A DNA stretch of 64,000 nt from Microthrixaceae bacterium (GTDB lineage: Bacteria > Actinomycetota > Acidimicrobiia > Acidimicrobiales > Poriferisodalaceae), in NCBI GenBank assembly GCA_011523825.1, contig WTFX01000002.1, positions 58,239 to 122,238 of the forward strand, read 5' to 3'. Of the stretch, positions 26,862 through 34,340 are shown piece by piece; positions within the stretch are counted from its first letter, which is position 1, and each line of letters begins with the position of its first letter. The translations under genes were made by a program, and so were the position numbers. The notes under the pieces were generated by a model. The model was given only the letters and a program-made list of their open reading frames with translations, ran no database searches and was not told the DNA's origin.

Positions 26862-28007
26862 ATGATCGATGAACCGAGCTGGACGATTGGGATCGAGGAG
26901 GAGTATCTCCTCGTCGACCGTGACAGCGGCGCACTGGTCCGGGCCCAGCCGCCCGGGCTGATCGAGCGGGTGGCCGAGCTGCGCCACGGGCTCGTGAGCC
27001 CCGAGCTCTTCAGCGCGCAGATCGAGATCGGCACCGGCATCTGCCGGGACATGAAGCATCTGCGGGCCGACGTCGGCCTGCTGCGACTCGCAGTCACCGA
27101 GGCCGCTGCGGAACACGGGCTCGCGCCGATCGCCGCGTCCACCCATCCGTTCGCCAGACCGGAGGAGCTCCAGATCACCGACAAGGAGCGCTACCGGGAT
27201 CTGGCCGAAGATCTCCAGGAAATCCAGCGCCAGCTCGTCATCTCGGGGCTGCATGTGCACGTAGGCATCGAGGACCCTGAGCTACGGATCGACCTGATGA
27301 ACCAGGTGACCTACTTCTTGCCGCATCTGCTGGCGGTGTCCACCTCGTCTCCGTTCTGGCAGGGCCGCGACACCGGGCTGGCGAGCTACCGGTCGGCGGT
27401 GTACAAGACGCTGCCGCGCACGGGCCTGCCCCCGAAGTTCGACTCGTGGGCGGAGTTCCGTCGCCATGTGGACGTGCTGGTGAACGCCGGGATCATCGAG
27501 GACTCATCGAAGGTCTGGTGGGACATCCGGCCCTCGGAGCGCTACCCGACCCTGGAGATGCGGGTCACCGACCTGCCGACCCGCATGGAGGACACGATCG
27601 CCATCGCGGCTGCGTACGTCTGCCTGCTGCGGATGCTGTGGCGGCTGCGTGATGGGAACCAGCGATGGCGCAGCTATGCGAACTTCCTGATCGGCGAGAA
27701 CCTGTGGCGCGCGGAGCGCTACGGCATCGGCGGCTCGTTGATCGACTTCGGCAAGGGCACGCTGGTGCCCTACGAGCACCTGGTCGACGAGCTCATCGAA
27801 CTGGTGATGCCTGATGCAGAGGCGCTCGGCTGCGTGGATGAGATCCGCCACCTCCGCACGATCTGCGAGCACGGCACTTCAGCGAACCGCCAGCTCGCCG
27901 TCTTTCACGCGGCGCTGGATGCCGGCGCCGATCACGACGAGGCCCTCGCAGAAGTGGTGCAGCACCTCATCGGCGACACGCTGGCGCCGCCTGCCGACGA
28001 CGATTAG
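26862..28007 (+). CDS. Carboxylate-amine ligase, glutamate-cysteine ligase type 2 family (YbdK-like)
   Basis: A 381-residue ATP-dependent ligase of the GCS2 family. TIGIEEEYLLVD at the N-terminus, QIEIGTGIC, the GLHVHVGIED histidine motif, YRSAVYKTLPRTGLP, and WWDIRPSERYPTLEMRVTD are diagnostic. Members form gamma-glutamyl amides (YbdK has weak glutamate-cysteine ligase activity; EgtA works in ergothioneine synthesis). The precise product here is not known. Its stop overlaps the stop of the convergent SH3-like gene by 4 bases. Confidence 0.88.
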   Translation: MIDEPSWTIGIEEEYLLVDRDSGALVRAQPPGLIERVAELRHGLVSPELFSAQIEIGTGICRDMKHLRADVGLLRLAVTEAAAEHGLAPIAASTHPFARPEELQITDKERYRDLAEDLQEIQRQLVISGLHVHVGIEDPELRIDLMNQVTYFLPHLLAVSTSSPFWQGRDTGLASYRSAVYKTLPRTGLPPKFDSWAEFRRHVDVLVNAGIIEDSSKVWWDIRPSERYPTLEMRVTDLPTRMEDTIAIAAAYVCLLRMLWRLRDGNQRWRSYANFLIGENLWRAERYGIGGSLIDFGKGTLVPYEHLVDELIELVMPDAEALGCVDEIRHLRTICEHGTSANRQLAVFHAALDAGADHDEALAEVVQHLIGDTLAPPADDD

Positions 28008-29005
28008 TTGCAGACGCCGTCCGTGCTGATGCCGCGATGGCTGTAGCACAGTGGCGTGGCCCGGACTCTGCGCAGCGTGTACGGTCCCGCATCTGCAGTG
28101 ACATCGCCGTCGGTTAGCGCAGCCACCCAATCGCCCGCCGCCTCGGCAGAGATCAGCAGCCGGTAACCACGTATCGAATCGTCGGGCTGGCCCACGACAT
28201 CAACGGCAATGTCAACCAGAGCTTCGAATGCGCCGGGAGGCGCGACAGTTCTGACGCGTGACGCCGGCTCATCTGAGGCGATGGTCGCTACGACCCGGTC
28301 GACCAGCTCGGCGAGTGTCTCCGCGCTCGTGGCGCCGTCGATGTCGGCCATGACCTGCGCGCTGATGTCGAGGTCGGTCTCCGGCGCCAGGGGCGCCAGG
28401 TAGTTCGAGCTGGCCCAGCCGATGATCGGGCCTGCTTGGATCTCGTGCCAAGTGCTCGTGGCGAGGTCGCGGGTGCGGCCGGTCGCGGTCACTCCTGCAA
28501 CGCCGATCCTCGCGAACGCCGCTTCGGCTTCGGCATCGCGGACCAGCAGAGCGCTCTCTTCGAATCCGGCTTCGCCGATCGACAGCTGCAGCGTCAACGT
28601 GGCGACGATCTCGCCGTTGGGAACGTCACGCACGTTGAGCCAATCGTCGTGAGCGACGCCGATGACGCCGAGTTGCGTGCCGGCTGCAGGCCCGAGCGCC
28701 GCGGGAGTGCCCGGCAGTTCTGTGTCAGGCGTCGTCGTGGCGGCAGGCTCGGCCGTAGCCGCGGTGGTGGGCGCGGTGATGACCGTTGGGGAGGGTGTCT
28801 CAGGATCCGCCGGCGCACCGGCGGTCGTGGTCGGCAGCGGCGACACCGCCGATTCGCCATCGGCACTAGCCGTGGTTGTCGCAGCGGCGACGTCCGCTGT
28901 CGTCCGTGCTGGCTGCACGTCCGTGGTGCTCAACGCCACGAACAGCGACAGCACAGAGATCACCAAGGCAGCAAAGGCCACTCCGGCAAGAAATCGATTG
29001 GTCAC
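28004..29005 (-). CDS. Membrane-anchored protein with SH3-like domain
   Basis: A 333-residue protein with one N-terminal membrane anchor (FLAGVAFAALVISVLSLFVAL) and a Thr/Ala/Pro-rich extracellular linker (~residues 30-110). An SH3-like domain follows, recognisable by DDWLNVRDVPNGEIVATL and ending at IIGWASSNYLAPL, the layout of bacterial SH3 cell-wall-binding modules. The C-terminal ~110 residues are unassigned. Start GTG at 29005 puts the anchor at the N-terminus; a longer frame exists but gives a poor leader. Probably a cell-envelope protein. Confidence 0.75.
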   Translation of the reverse strand: MTNRFLAGVAFAALVISVLSLFVALSTTDVQPARTTADVAAATTTASADGESAVSPLPTTTAGAPADPETPSPTVITAPTTAATAEPAATTTPDTELPGTPAALGPAAGTQLGVIGVAHDDWLNVRDVPNGEIVATLTLQLSIGEAGFEESALLVRDAEAEAAFARIGVAGVTATGRTRDLATSTWHEIQAGPIIGWASSNYLAPLAPETDLDISAQVMADIDGATSAETLAELVDRVVATIASDEPASRVRTVAPPGAFEALVDIAVDVVGQPDDSIRGYRLLISAEAAGDWVAALTDGDVTADAGPYTLRRVRATPLCYSHRGISTDGVCN

Positions 29006-29153
29006 GGACCCGGCACGACCGCAAGTGCGTTCACTGGGGTTCCGGTATATCGCAGTACCAGGCAAATGTGGCGACACCAGCTGCGATCGTGCAACCGGAT
29101 CGTCCCTTCTGTGCTGTGAGCTTGTCCGCATTGCGGCGGCTGATTGCAAGGGG

Positions 29154-29177
29154 GTGATACTGGTTTGATACCATCAC
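29154..29177 (+). promoter_or_regulatory. Candidate operator of the RHH-Doc toxin-antitoxin operon
   Basis: GTGAT and ATCAC arms (29154-29158, 29173-29177) flank two direct TGATAC repeats, 4 bases before the antitoxin ATG. RHH antitoxins usually bind such short repeats to repress their own operon. TTGCAA at 29144-29149 and TGATAC at 29166-29171 could be the promoter. Confidence 0.45.
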
Positions 29178-29181
29178 GTTC

Positions 29182-29385
29182 ATGGCGATGACGCTGCGAT
29201 TGACCGACGACGAGCAGGAGGCTCTGCGCCAGCGCGCCGCGCTCGACGGCACTTCCATGCAGGAGGCAGCTCGGCGCGCGGTGCGCGAGTACGTAGCCAA
29301 GGCCTCCCATCGCGACCGGGTGGCCGCAGCAGCCGACCTCATCATGGATCGTCACGCCGATGCGCTGCGGCGACTCGGCGAGTGA
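29182..29385 (+). CDS. Ribbon-helix-helix antitoxin, partner of Doc-like toxin
   Basis: A 67-residue protein. Its first ~40 residues (MTLRLTDDEQEALRQRAALDGTSMQEAARRAVREYV) read as a ribbon-helix-helix DNA-binding fold. The C-terminal part would be the toxin-neutralising tail. It overlaps the toxin gene by 4 bases (GTGA), the usual antitoxin-first arrangement. Classic Doc partners are Phd proteins; pairing an RHH antitoxin with a Doc toxin is a known variant. Confidence 0.85.
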   Translation: MAMTLRLTDDEQEALRQRAALDGTSMQEAARRAVREYVAKASHRDRVAAAADLIMDRHADALRRLGE

Positions 29386-29771
29386 ACGAGAGCGTCGAGT
29401 ACCTCTCGGCTGAGGATCTCGTCGAGCTCGCTCGCCGACTGCTCGGTGACCCTCCGCCGATCCGAGATATGGGACTGCTCGGAGCGGCGGCGGCTCGGCC
29501 ACAGGCGTCGGCGTTCGGCGAGGACGCGTACCCGGATATCTGGACGAAGGCCGCGGCGCTGCTGCACTCGGTGGTGAACAACCATCCGCTCGTGGACGGC
29601 AACAAGCGCCTCGGCTGGCTCGCCACCGCCGTGTTCCTGGAGATCAACGACGCCAGCGTGCGGGCCGCCGCCAACGACGCCGTCTACAACCTCGTCATGA
29701 CCGCCGCCTCAACCGACCTCGCCGTCGACGACATCGCTACCGCACTACGCGCCATGCACGCTCGTGTGTGA
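29382..29771 (+). CDS. doc: Doc-family toxin (Fic fold)
   Basis: A 129-residue Fic/Doc toxin. The active-site motif HPLVDGNKR lies at residues 68-76, with the preceding AALLHSVVNN helix and the following LGWLATAVFLEIN. P1 Doc phosphorylates EF-Tu and stops translation; the same is expected here. The GTG start overlaps the antitoxin stop. The 3' end overlaps the convergent HigA-like gene by 27 bases. Confidence 0.88.
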   Translation: MNESVEYLSAEDLVELARRLLGDPPPIRDMGLLGAAAARPQASAFGEDAYPDIWTKAAALLHSVVNNHPLVDGNKRLGWLATAVFLEINDASVRAAANDAVYNLVMTAASTDLAVDDIATALRAMHARV

Positions 29772-30014
29772 TCTGTAAGCCGCTTCGAGATTGAGCCACA
29801 ACTCTGCCGACGTGCCGAGCGCTGCGGAGATGGAGTCGGCCAAGTCAGGGGTGATCCCAATCTGCGCATCGAGGATGTTCGAGACGATGTGGGCAGGTTG
29901 ACCCATCAGCTTCGCAAGTTGCGAAATTGTCCAGCTACGCGCGACAAGTTCGTCTGCCAAGTGCTCTCCGGGTGGGAATACCTCTGCAGCTACAAGCTTC
30001 GAAGACAAGTTCAT
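29745..30014 (-). CDS. HigA-like XRE-family regulator, solitary antitoxin
   Basis: An 89-residue helix-turn-helix protein of the HigA/VapI antidote group: FPPGEHLADELVARSWTISQLAKLMG, then IGITPDLADSISAALGTSAELWLNLEAAY. In complete systems a RelE-like HigB toxin precedes it, but no HigB-like ORF is present upstream or downstream. GGAGG precedes the ATG. A strong dyad lies 12 bp upstream, fitting autoregulation. It may be an orphan remnant or an anti-addiction regulator. Confidence 0.8.
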   Translation of the reverse strand: MNLSSKLVAAEVFPPGEHLADELVARSWTISQLAKLMGQPAHIVSNILDAQIGITPDLADSISAALGTSAELWLNLEAAYRSHTSVHGA

Positions 30015-30025
30015 GCACCTCCACC

Positions 30026-30056
30026 ATCACTGATGGCCCAAGCGATTTTCAGTGAT
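30026..30056 (-). promoter_or_regulatory. Dyad operator upstream of the HigA-like gene
   Basis: A perfect 8-bp inverted repeat, ATCACTGA (30026-30033) and TCAGTGAT (30049-30056), spaced by 15 bases, directly upstream of the ribosome site. XRE regulators of this size commonly bind such dyads. Confidence 0.6.
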
Positions 30057-30201
30057 TCGATCGGCAAGCAGCAGTCAGCCATCGCGATTTCGGAAGCCGC
30101 ACTAGCGCTCATGAGCGGCCGTGCGCCTCTTCCGTCATCCGGTTCAAGATCGTACGATGGCCGCTGGTGTGCGGGGTGGCGGTCTTGAGTCTGGGGACGT
30201 T

Positions 30202-33036
30202 GTGAGCGAGTACGTATCGCCTGAGCAGCTGGCCCGCCAGGACATCGACGAGCAACTGAGAGCCTGCGGTTGGGTGTTGCAGGACTACAAGACTGCAGCA
30301 GTGGCTGCGGCTCAGGGCGTCGCCGTTCGCGAAGTCCCAACCGCGGCGGGCCCGGCCGACTACGTGCTCTACGTCGACGGCCAGGCGGTCGGCGTCATCG
30401 AGGCGAAGAAGGTCGGCAGCACGCTGACCGGCGTCGAGTACCAAACCCGCAAGTACCAGGGCGCCTATCCCGATGAACTGCCGGCGTTCGAGATCGATGG
30501 GGCACTGCCCTTTGGTTACGAATCGACCGGCGCTGAAACTCGGTTCACCAGCGCGCTGGATCCTGTGTCGGCCAGCCGTCGGGTGTACACCTTCCATCGA
30601 CCCGAGACGCTCGCCCGCTGGCACGAGGATTTCATCGATGGCCGCGGCGCCGGCCTGCGCGCTGGCATCCCGCTCCTGCCGGAACTCGACGTTGACGCTG
30701 GCTCGACGGGCCTGTGGCCCGCACAGGTCGAGGCCATCCACAACCTTGAGCAGTCATTCCGGGACAACCGTCCCCGGGCTCTCATCCAGATGGCTACCGG
30801 GTCAGGCAAGACGATCACTGCTGCCAATGCCTGCTATCGCCTGGTGCACCACGCCGGCGCCCAGCGCATTCTGTTCCTCGTTGACCGGGCCAACCTCGGC
30901 CGCCAGGCACTGCAGGAATTCCAGAAGTTCCGGGTCCCCGGCGACGGCCGCAAGTTCACTGAGCTCTACAACGTCCGGCATCTCACGTCGTCGCAGCTGG
31001 ATATGGCTGATGAAGCCGCTGCCAAGGTTCACATCTGCACGATTCAGCGTCTGTATTCGATCCTGCGAGGCGACGAAGACGACGGCGACGACTCTGACCT
31101 CGACGAGCAGGGCGGTTTCGAGGTCGAGCCGCCCGATTTGGTCGAGGTCGCCTACAACCCAGCCGTACCCATCGAGTCCTACGACTTGATCATCATCGAC
31201 GAGTGCCACCGCTCGATCTATGGCGTGTGGCGGCAGGTGCTCGAATATTTCGACGCCTTCCTCGTGGGGCTGACTGCGACGCCGGGCGTGCAGACGGTCG
31301 GTTTCTTCGAGCAGAACCTGGTGATGCGTTACACGCACGAGCATGCCGTAGCGGACAAGGTCAACGCTCAGTTCGACGTGTTCCGCATCCGCACGGAGAT
31401 CACCGAGTCGGGCGGCACGGTGCCTGCGCAATTCGTCACCGGGTTCCGGGACCGTGAAACACGTGCGATCAGCTTGAAGAAGGTCGATGCCGACATCGAC
31501 TATGACGCCACTCAGCTCGACAAGCGCGTGGTGGCACCCGATCAGATCCGAACCGTGGTGCGCACGCTGCGAGACTCGTTGCCAGTCATGTTCAAGGACC
31601 GCGACCGCCGAGAGGACGGCCTGCTGCAGAACATCCCCAAGACGCTGATATTCGCGAAGGACGACAGCCACGCCGACGACATCGTCCAGATCGTTCGGGA
31701 AGAGTTCGGCCTCGACAACGAAGGCGCAGTCAAGATCACCTATAGGTCGGGAGAGGGCGGCGACAAACCCGAAGAGCTGCTGCGGCGATTCCGCAACAGC
31801 TTCAAGACGCGCATTGCCGTCACCGTCGACATGATTGCCACCGGCACCGATGTGAAGCCCATCGAGTGTGTGGTCTTCATGCGCCTGGTGCGCAGCCGCA
31901 ACTTTTTCGAGCAGATGAAGGGGCGCGGCGTGCGGGTGATGGAAAGGGACCTCCTGCTTGCGGTCACGCCGGATGCGAAGACCGACAAGGACCGCTTCGT
32001 GATCGTGGATGCCGTGGGCGTCACCGAACTCGATTTGCACGACACGGTGCCACTTGAACGCAAGCGCGGGATGAGCTTCGATCGGCTGCTGAACCTGATC
32101 GGTGTTGGCTCGGTCGATCCGGATGTCGTGTCTTCTGCAGCGTCACGTCTTGCCCGTCTCGACCGCCGCATGACAGAGCAAGACCGGGCCGAGGTCGAAG
32201 AAACCGCCGGCATCCCGCTGGCCGGTCTTGTGCGCCAGATGATCGATGCGCTCGACCCCGACCGTCAGCACGCAGTGGCGGCAGAGGGCGCAGCGACCGA
32301 CGAGCCGACGCCTGAGCAGGTCGCCGCGGCTGGCACAAGGCTGATACAGGAGGCCCTGCTGCCGCTCGCCAGCAATCCCGCGCTGCGCCAGAAGTTGATC
32401 GATGTCAGGCGCAGCTACGAGCAGGTGATCGACACGGCATCGAAGGACCGGGTGATCTCGGGTGAATTCTCGCTCGAAGCACGCGATCACGCGATGTCAC
32501 AGGTCGAGTCGTGGCAGCAATTCATCGACGACAACAAGGACGAGATCACGGCACTCGACGTCTTGTACAGCCAGCCCTACGGCAGCGGCCTGACGTTCGC
32601 CCAGATCAAGGAGCTGGCGAACGCGATCGAGAAGCCGCCGTACCGCTGGACTCCGGATTCGTTGTGGAAGGCCTACGAGACGCTCGACAAGTCCAAGGTG
32701 CGCGGCTCCGGGCACCGCATCGCCACCGATTTGGTGAGCCTCGTGAGATACGCTCTCGGCGAATCTGACGAGTTGGTTGCTTTCCCCGAGCTAGTGAACG
32801 ACCGATTCGAGGCGTGGCTGCTGCAGCAGTCGAACGCTGGGCGCTCGTTCACCCCCGACCAAGCGCGATTCCTGAAGCTGATCAAGGATCGCCTCGCCGC
32901 AAATCTCGACATCGAACCCACCGATTTGACGGCACCACCATTCAGCACCCGAGGCGGCCTCGGCAAAGCCAAGCAGCTCTTCGGCGACGAACTCGACGCC
33001 CTGCTCAACGAACTCACTCTCGTCCTCGCCGCATGA
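30202..33036 (+). CDS. hsdR: Type I restriction enzyme subunit R (HsdR)
   Basis: A 944-residue motor-nuclease subunit. The N-terminal nuclease domain carries ADYVLYVDGQAVGVIEAKK (PD-ExK core, residues ~52-71). A superfamily 2 translocase follows, with the Walker A motif MATGSGKT near residue 198, the DECH box near 333, LVGLTATPG and the C-terminal helicase block TVDMIATGTDVKPIECVVFM with QMKGRGVR. The C-terminal ~250 residues are helical and would contact the methylase. GTG at 30202 is chosen because ATG at 30157 lies in a candidate -10 box (TACGAT); the choice is not certain. hsdS overlaps its stop (ATGA). Confidence 0.92.
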   Translation: MSEYVSPEQLARQDIDEQLRACGWVLQDYKTAAVAAAQGVAVREVPTAAGPADYVLYVDGQAVGVIEAKKVGSTLTGVEYQTRKYQGAYPDELPAFEIDGALPFGYESTGAETRFTSALDPVSASRRVYTFHRPETLARWHEDFIDGRGAGLRAGIPLLPELDVDAGSTGLWPAQVEAIHNLEQSFRDNRPRALIQMATGSGKTITAANACYRLVHHAGAQRILFLVDRANLGRQALQEFQKFRVPGDGRKFTELYNVRHLTSSQLDMADEAAAKVHICTIQRLYSILRGDEDDGDDSDLDEQGGFEVEPPDLVEVAYNPAVPIESYDLIIIDECHRSIYGVWRQVLEYFDAFLVGLTATPGVQTVGFFEQNLVMRYTHEHAVADKVNAQFDVFRIRTEITESGGTVPAQFVTGFRDRETRAISLKKVDADIDYDATQLDKRVVAPDQIRTVVRTLRDSLPVMFKDRDRREDGLLQNIPKTLIFAKDDSHADDIVQIVREEFGLDNEGAVKITYRSGEGGDKPEELLRRFRNSFKTRIAVTVDMIATGTDVKPIECVVFMRLVRSRNFFEQMKGRGVRVMERDLLLAVTPDAKTDKDRFVIVDAVGVTELDLHDTVPLERKRGMSFDRLLNLIGVGSVDPDVVSSAASRLARLDRRMTEQDRAEVEETAGIPLAGLVRQMIDALDPDRQHAVAAEGAATDEPTPEQVAAAGTRLIQEALLPLASNPALRQKLIDVRRSYEQVIDTASKDRVISGEFSLEARDHAMSQVESWQQFIDDNKDEITALDVLYSQPYGSGLTFAQIKELANAIEKPPYRWTPDSLWKAYETLDKSKVRGSGHRIATDLVSLVRYALGESDELVAFPELVNDRFEAWLLQQSNAGRSFTPDQARFLKLIKDRLAANLDIEPTDLTAPPFSTRGGLGKAKQLFGDELDALLNELTLVLAA

Positions 33037-34241
33037 CCGCGGATCTGCCGCCCGGTTGGGTTTTGACCACGCTTGGGAACGTCGTCGAGATCCTTGATTC
33101 GAAGCGGGTGCCGGTCAAGAGGAGCGAACGGGACAAGAGACCAGGGGATGTTCCGTACTACGGGGCAACAGGCCAAGCCGGGTGGATTGATGAGCCCATT
33201 TTCGACGAGGAGTTGCTGCTCCTGGGTGAAGACGGGGTGCCCTTCCTCGACCCGCTAAAACGCAAGTCCTACATCATTGACGGTCCGGCATGGGTCAACA
33301 ACCACGCACACGTACTGAAGGCCATCAATGACCTGACGACCAACAGATTCCTCAAGTATCAGTTGGACTGGATGCCCTACGAGGGATACGTCACTGGCAC
33401 GACACGGCTGAAGCTGACTCAGCGAGCGATGCGCCGGCTCCCGATCCTGTTGCCAGGCATCGAAGAGCAAGACCGCATCGTCGCTGCGATCGAGGAGCAC
33501 TTCTCCCGCCTCGACGCGGTTGATGTTTCGCTCGATGCCGCGGAGTTACGTTGCCAAGCACTCGTCAAGTCGATTCTCGTCGGAGCCTTCCCGAACGATC
33601 CGCCGGCCGGCTGGCGGCTGACGATCGTCGCGGAAGCGGGAGAAACTGGCCTTGGTCGGCAGAGGTCTCCGAAGTACCACAGCGGGCCGAATATGAAGCC
33701 GTACCTGCGCGTCGCCAATGTGTTCGAGGACCGCATCGACGATTCAGACGTCATGGAGATGCACTTCGACGAAGCCGACTTTGAGAAGTATCGACTTAAG
33801 GTGGGCGATGTATTGCTGAATGAGGGCCAGAGTCCAGAGTTCCTCGGCCGTCCCGCGATGTATCGCGGTGACCCTCCGAGCGTCGCATTCACCAACAGCC
33901 TGATCCGCTTCGTCCCAGGTCCGGGCGTGACTTCAGAGTGGGCGTTGCTCGTATTCCGTCGACACATGCACTCTGGGCGCTTTATGAAGGAATCACGCAT
34001 CACGACGAACATTGCCCACCTTGCACTCGGCCGCTTTCGTTCCGTCGAGTTCCCGATTCCGCCATTGGAGGTTCAGGACGAATTGGTGGCGGCGACTCGA
34101 GCTGCCCTCGATTCCGTCGATCGAACCATGGAGCAGATTCGTGCCGCCACCACGAAGACGACGGCACTCAGGCGTTCAGTCCTCGATCGCGCTTTCACAG
34201 GCCAGCTCATTCCACAGAAGCTTCAGATGGGCGTGCTCTAG
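33033..34241 (+). CDS. hsdS: Type I restriction-modification specificity subunit S (HsdS)
   Basis: A 402-residue subunit with two target-recognition domains. TRD1 begins LPPGWVLTTLGNVVEI and ends in the conserved helical spacer LPGIEEQDRIVAAIEEHFSRLDAVD (residues ~145-185). TRD2 begins PAGWRLTIVAEAG near residue 193 and ends with IPPLEVQDELVAATRAALDSVDRTMEQI. It sets the bipartite recognition sequence, which cannot be deduced here. It is coupled to hsdR by ATGA. The methylase gene it needs is not adjacent but about 7 kb downstream. Confidence 0.92.
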   Translation: MTADLPPGWVLTTLGNVVEILDSKRVPVKRSERDKRPGDVPYYGATGQAGWIDEPIFDEELLLLGEDGVPFLDPLKRKSYIIDGPAWVNNHAHVLKAINDLTTNRFLKYQLDWMPYEGYVTGTTRLKLTQRAMRRLPILLPGIEEQDRIVAAIEEHFSRLDAVDVSLDAAELRCQALVKSILVGAFPNDPPAGWRLTIVAEAGETGLGRQRSPKYHSGPNMKPYLRVANVFEDRIDDSDVMEMHFDEADFEKYRLKVGDVLLNEGQSPEFLGRPAMYRGDPPSVAFTNSLIRFVPGPGVTSEWALLVFRRHMHSGRFMKESRITTNIAHLALGRFRSVEFPIPPLEVQDELVAATRAALDSVDRTMEQIRAATTKTTALRRSVLDRAFTGQLIPQKLQMGVL

Positions 34242-34340
34242 AACCCACCCCAAAATAATTGGCTTATGAGTTGCTTCTCCACTAGTGACTTTTGGTCGTA
34301 CGCAACTAGTTGTCCCTGGAAGCGCAGTGTGCCGGAAAGA

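Noticed and set aside
34303..34312. CAACTAGTTG palindrome after hsdS as an operator
   Set aside because: It lies between convergent gene ends and is too short to separate from chance.
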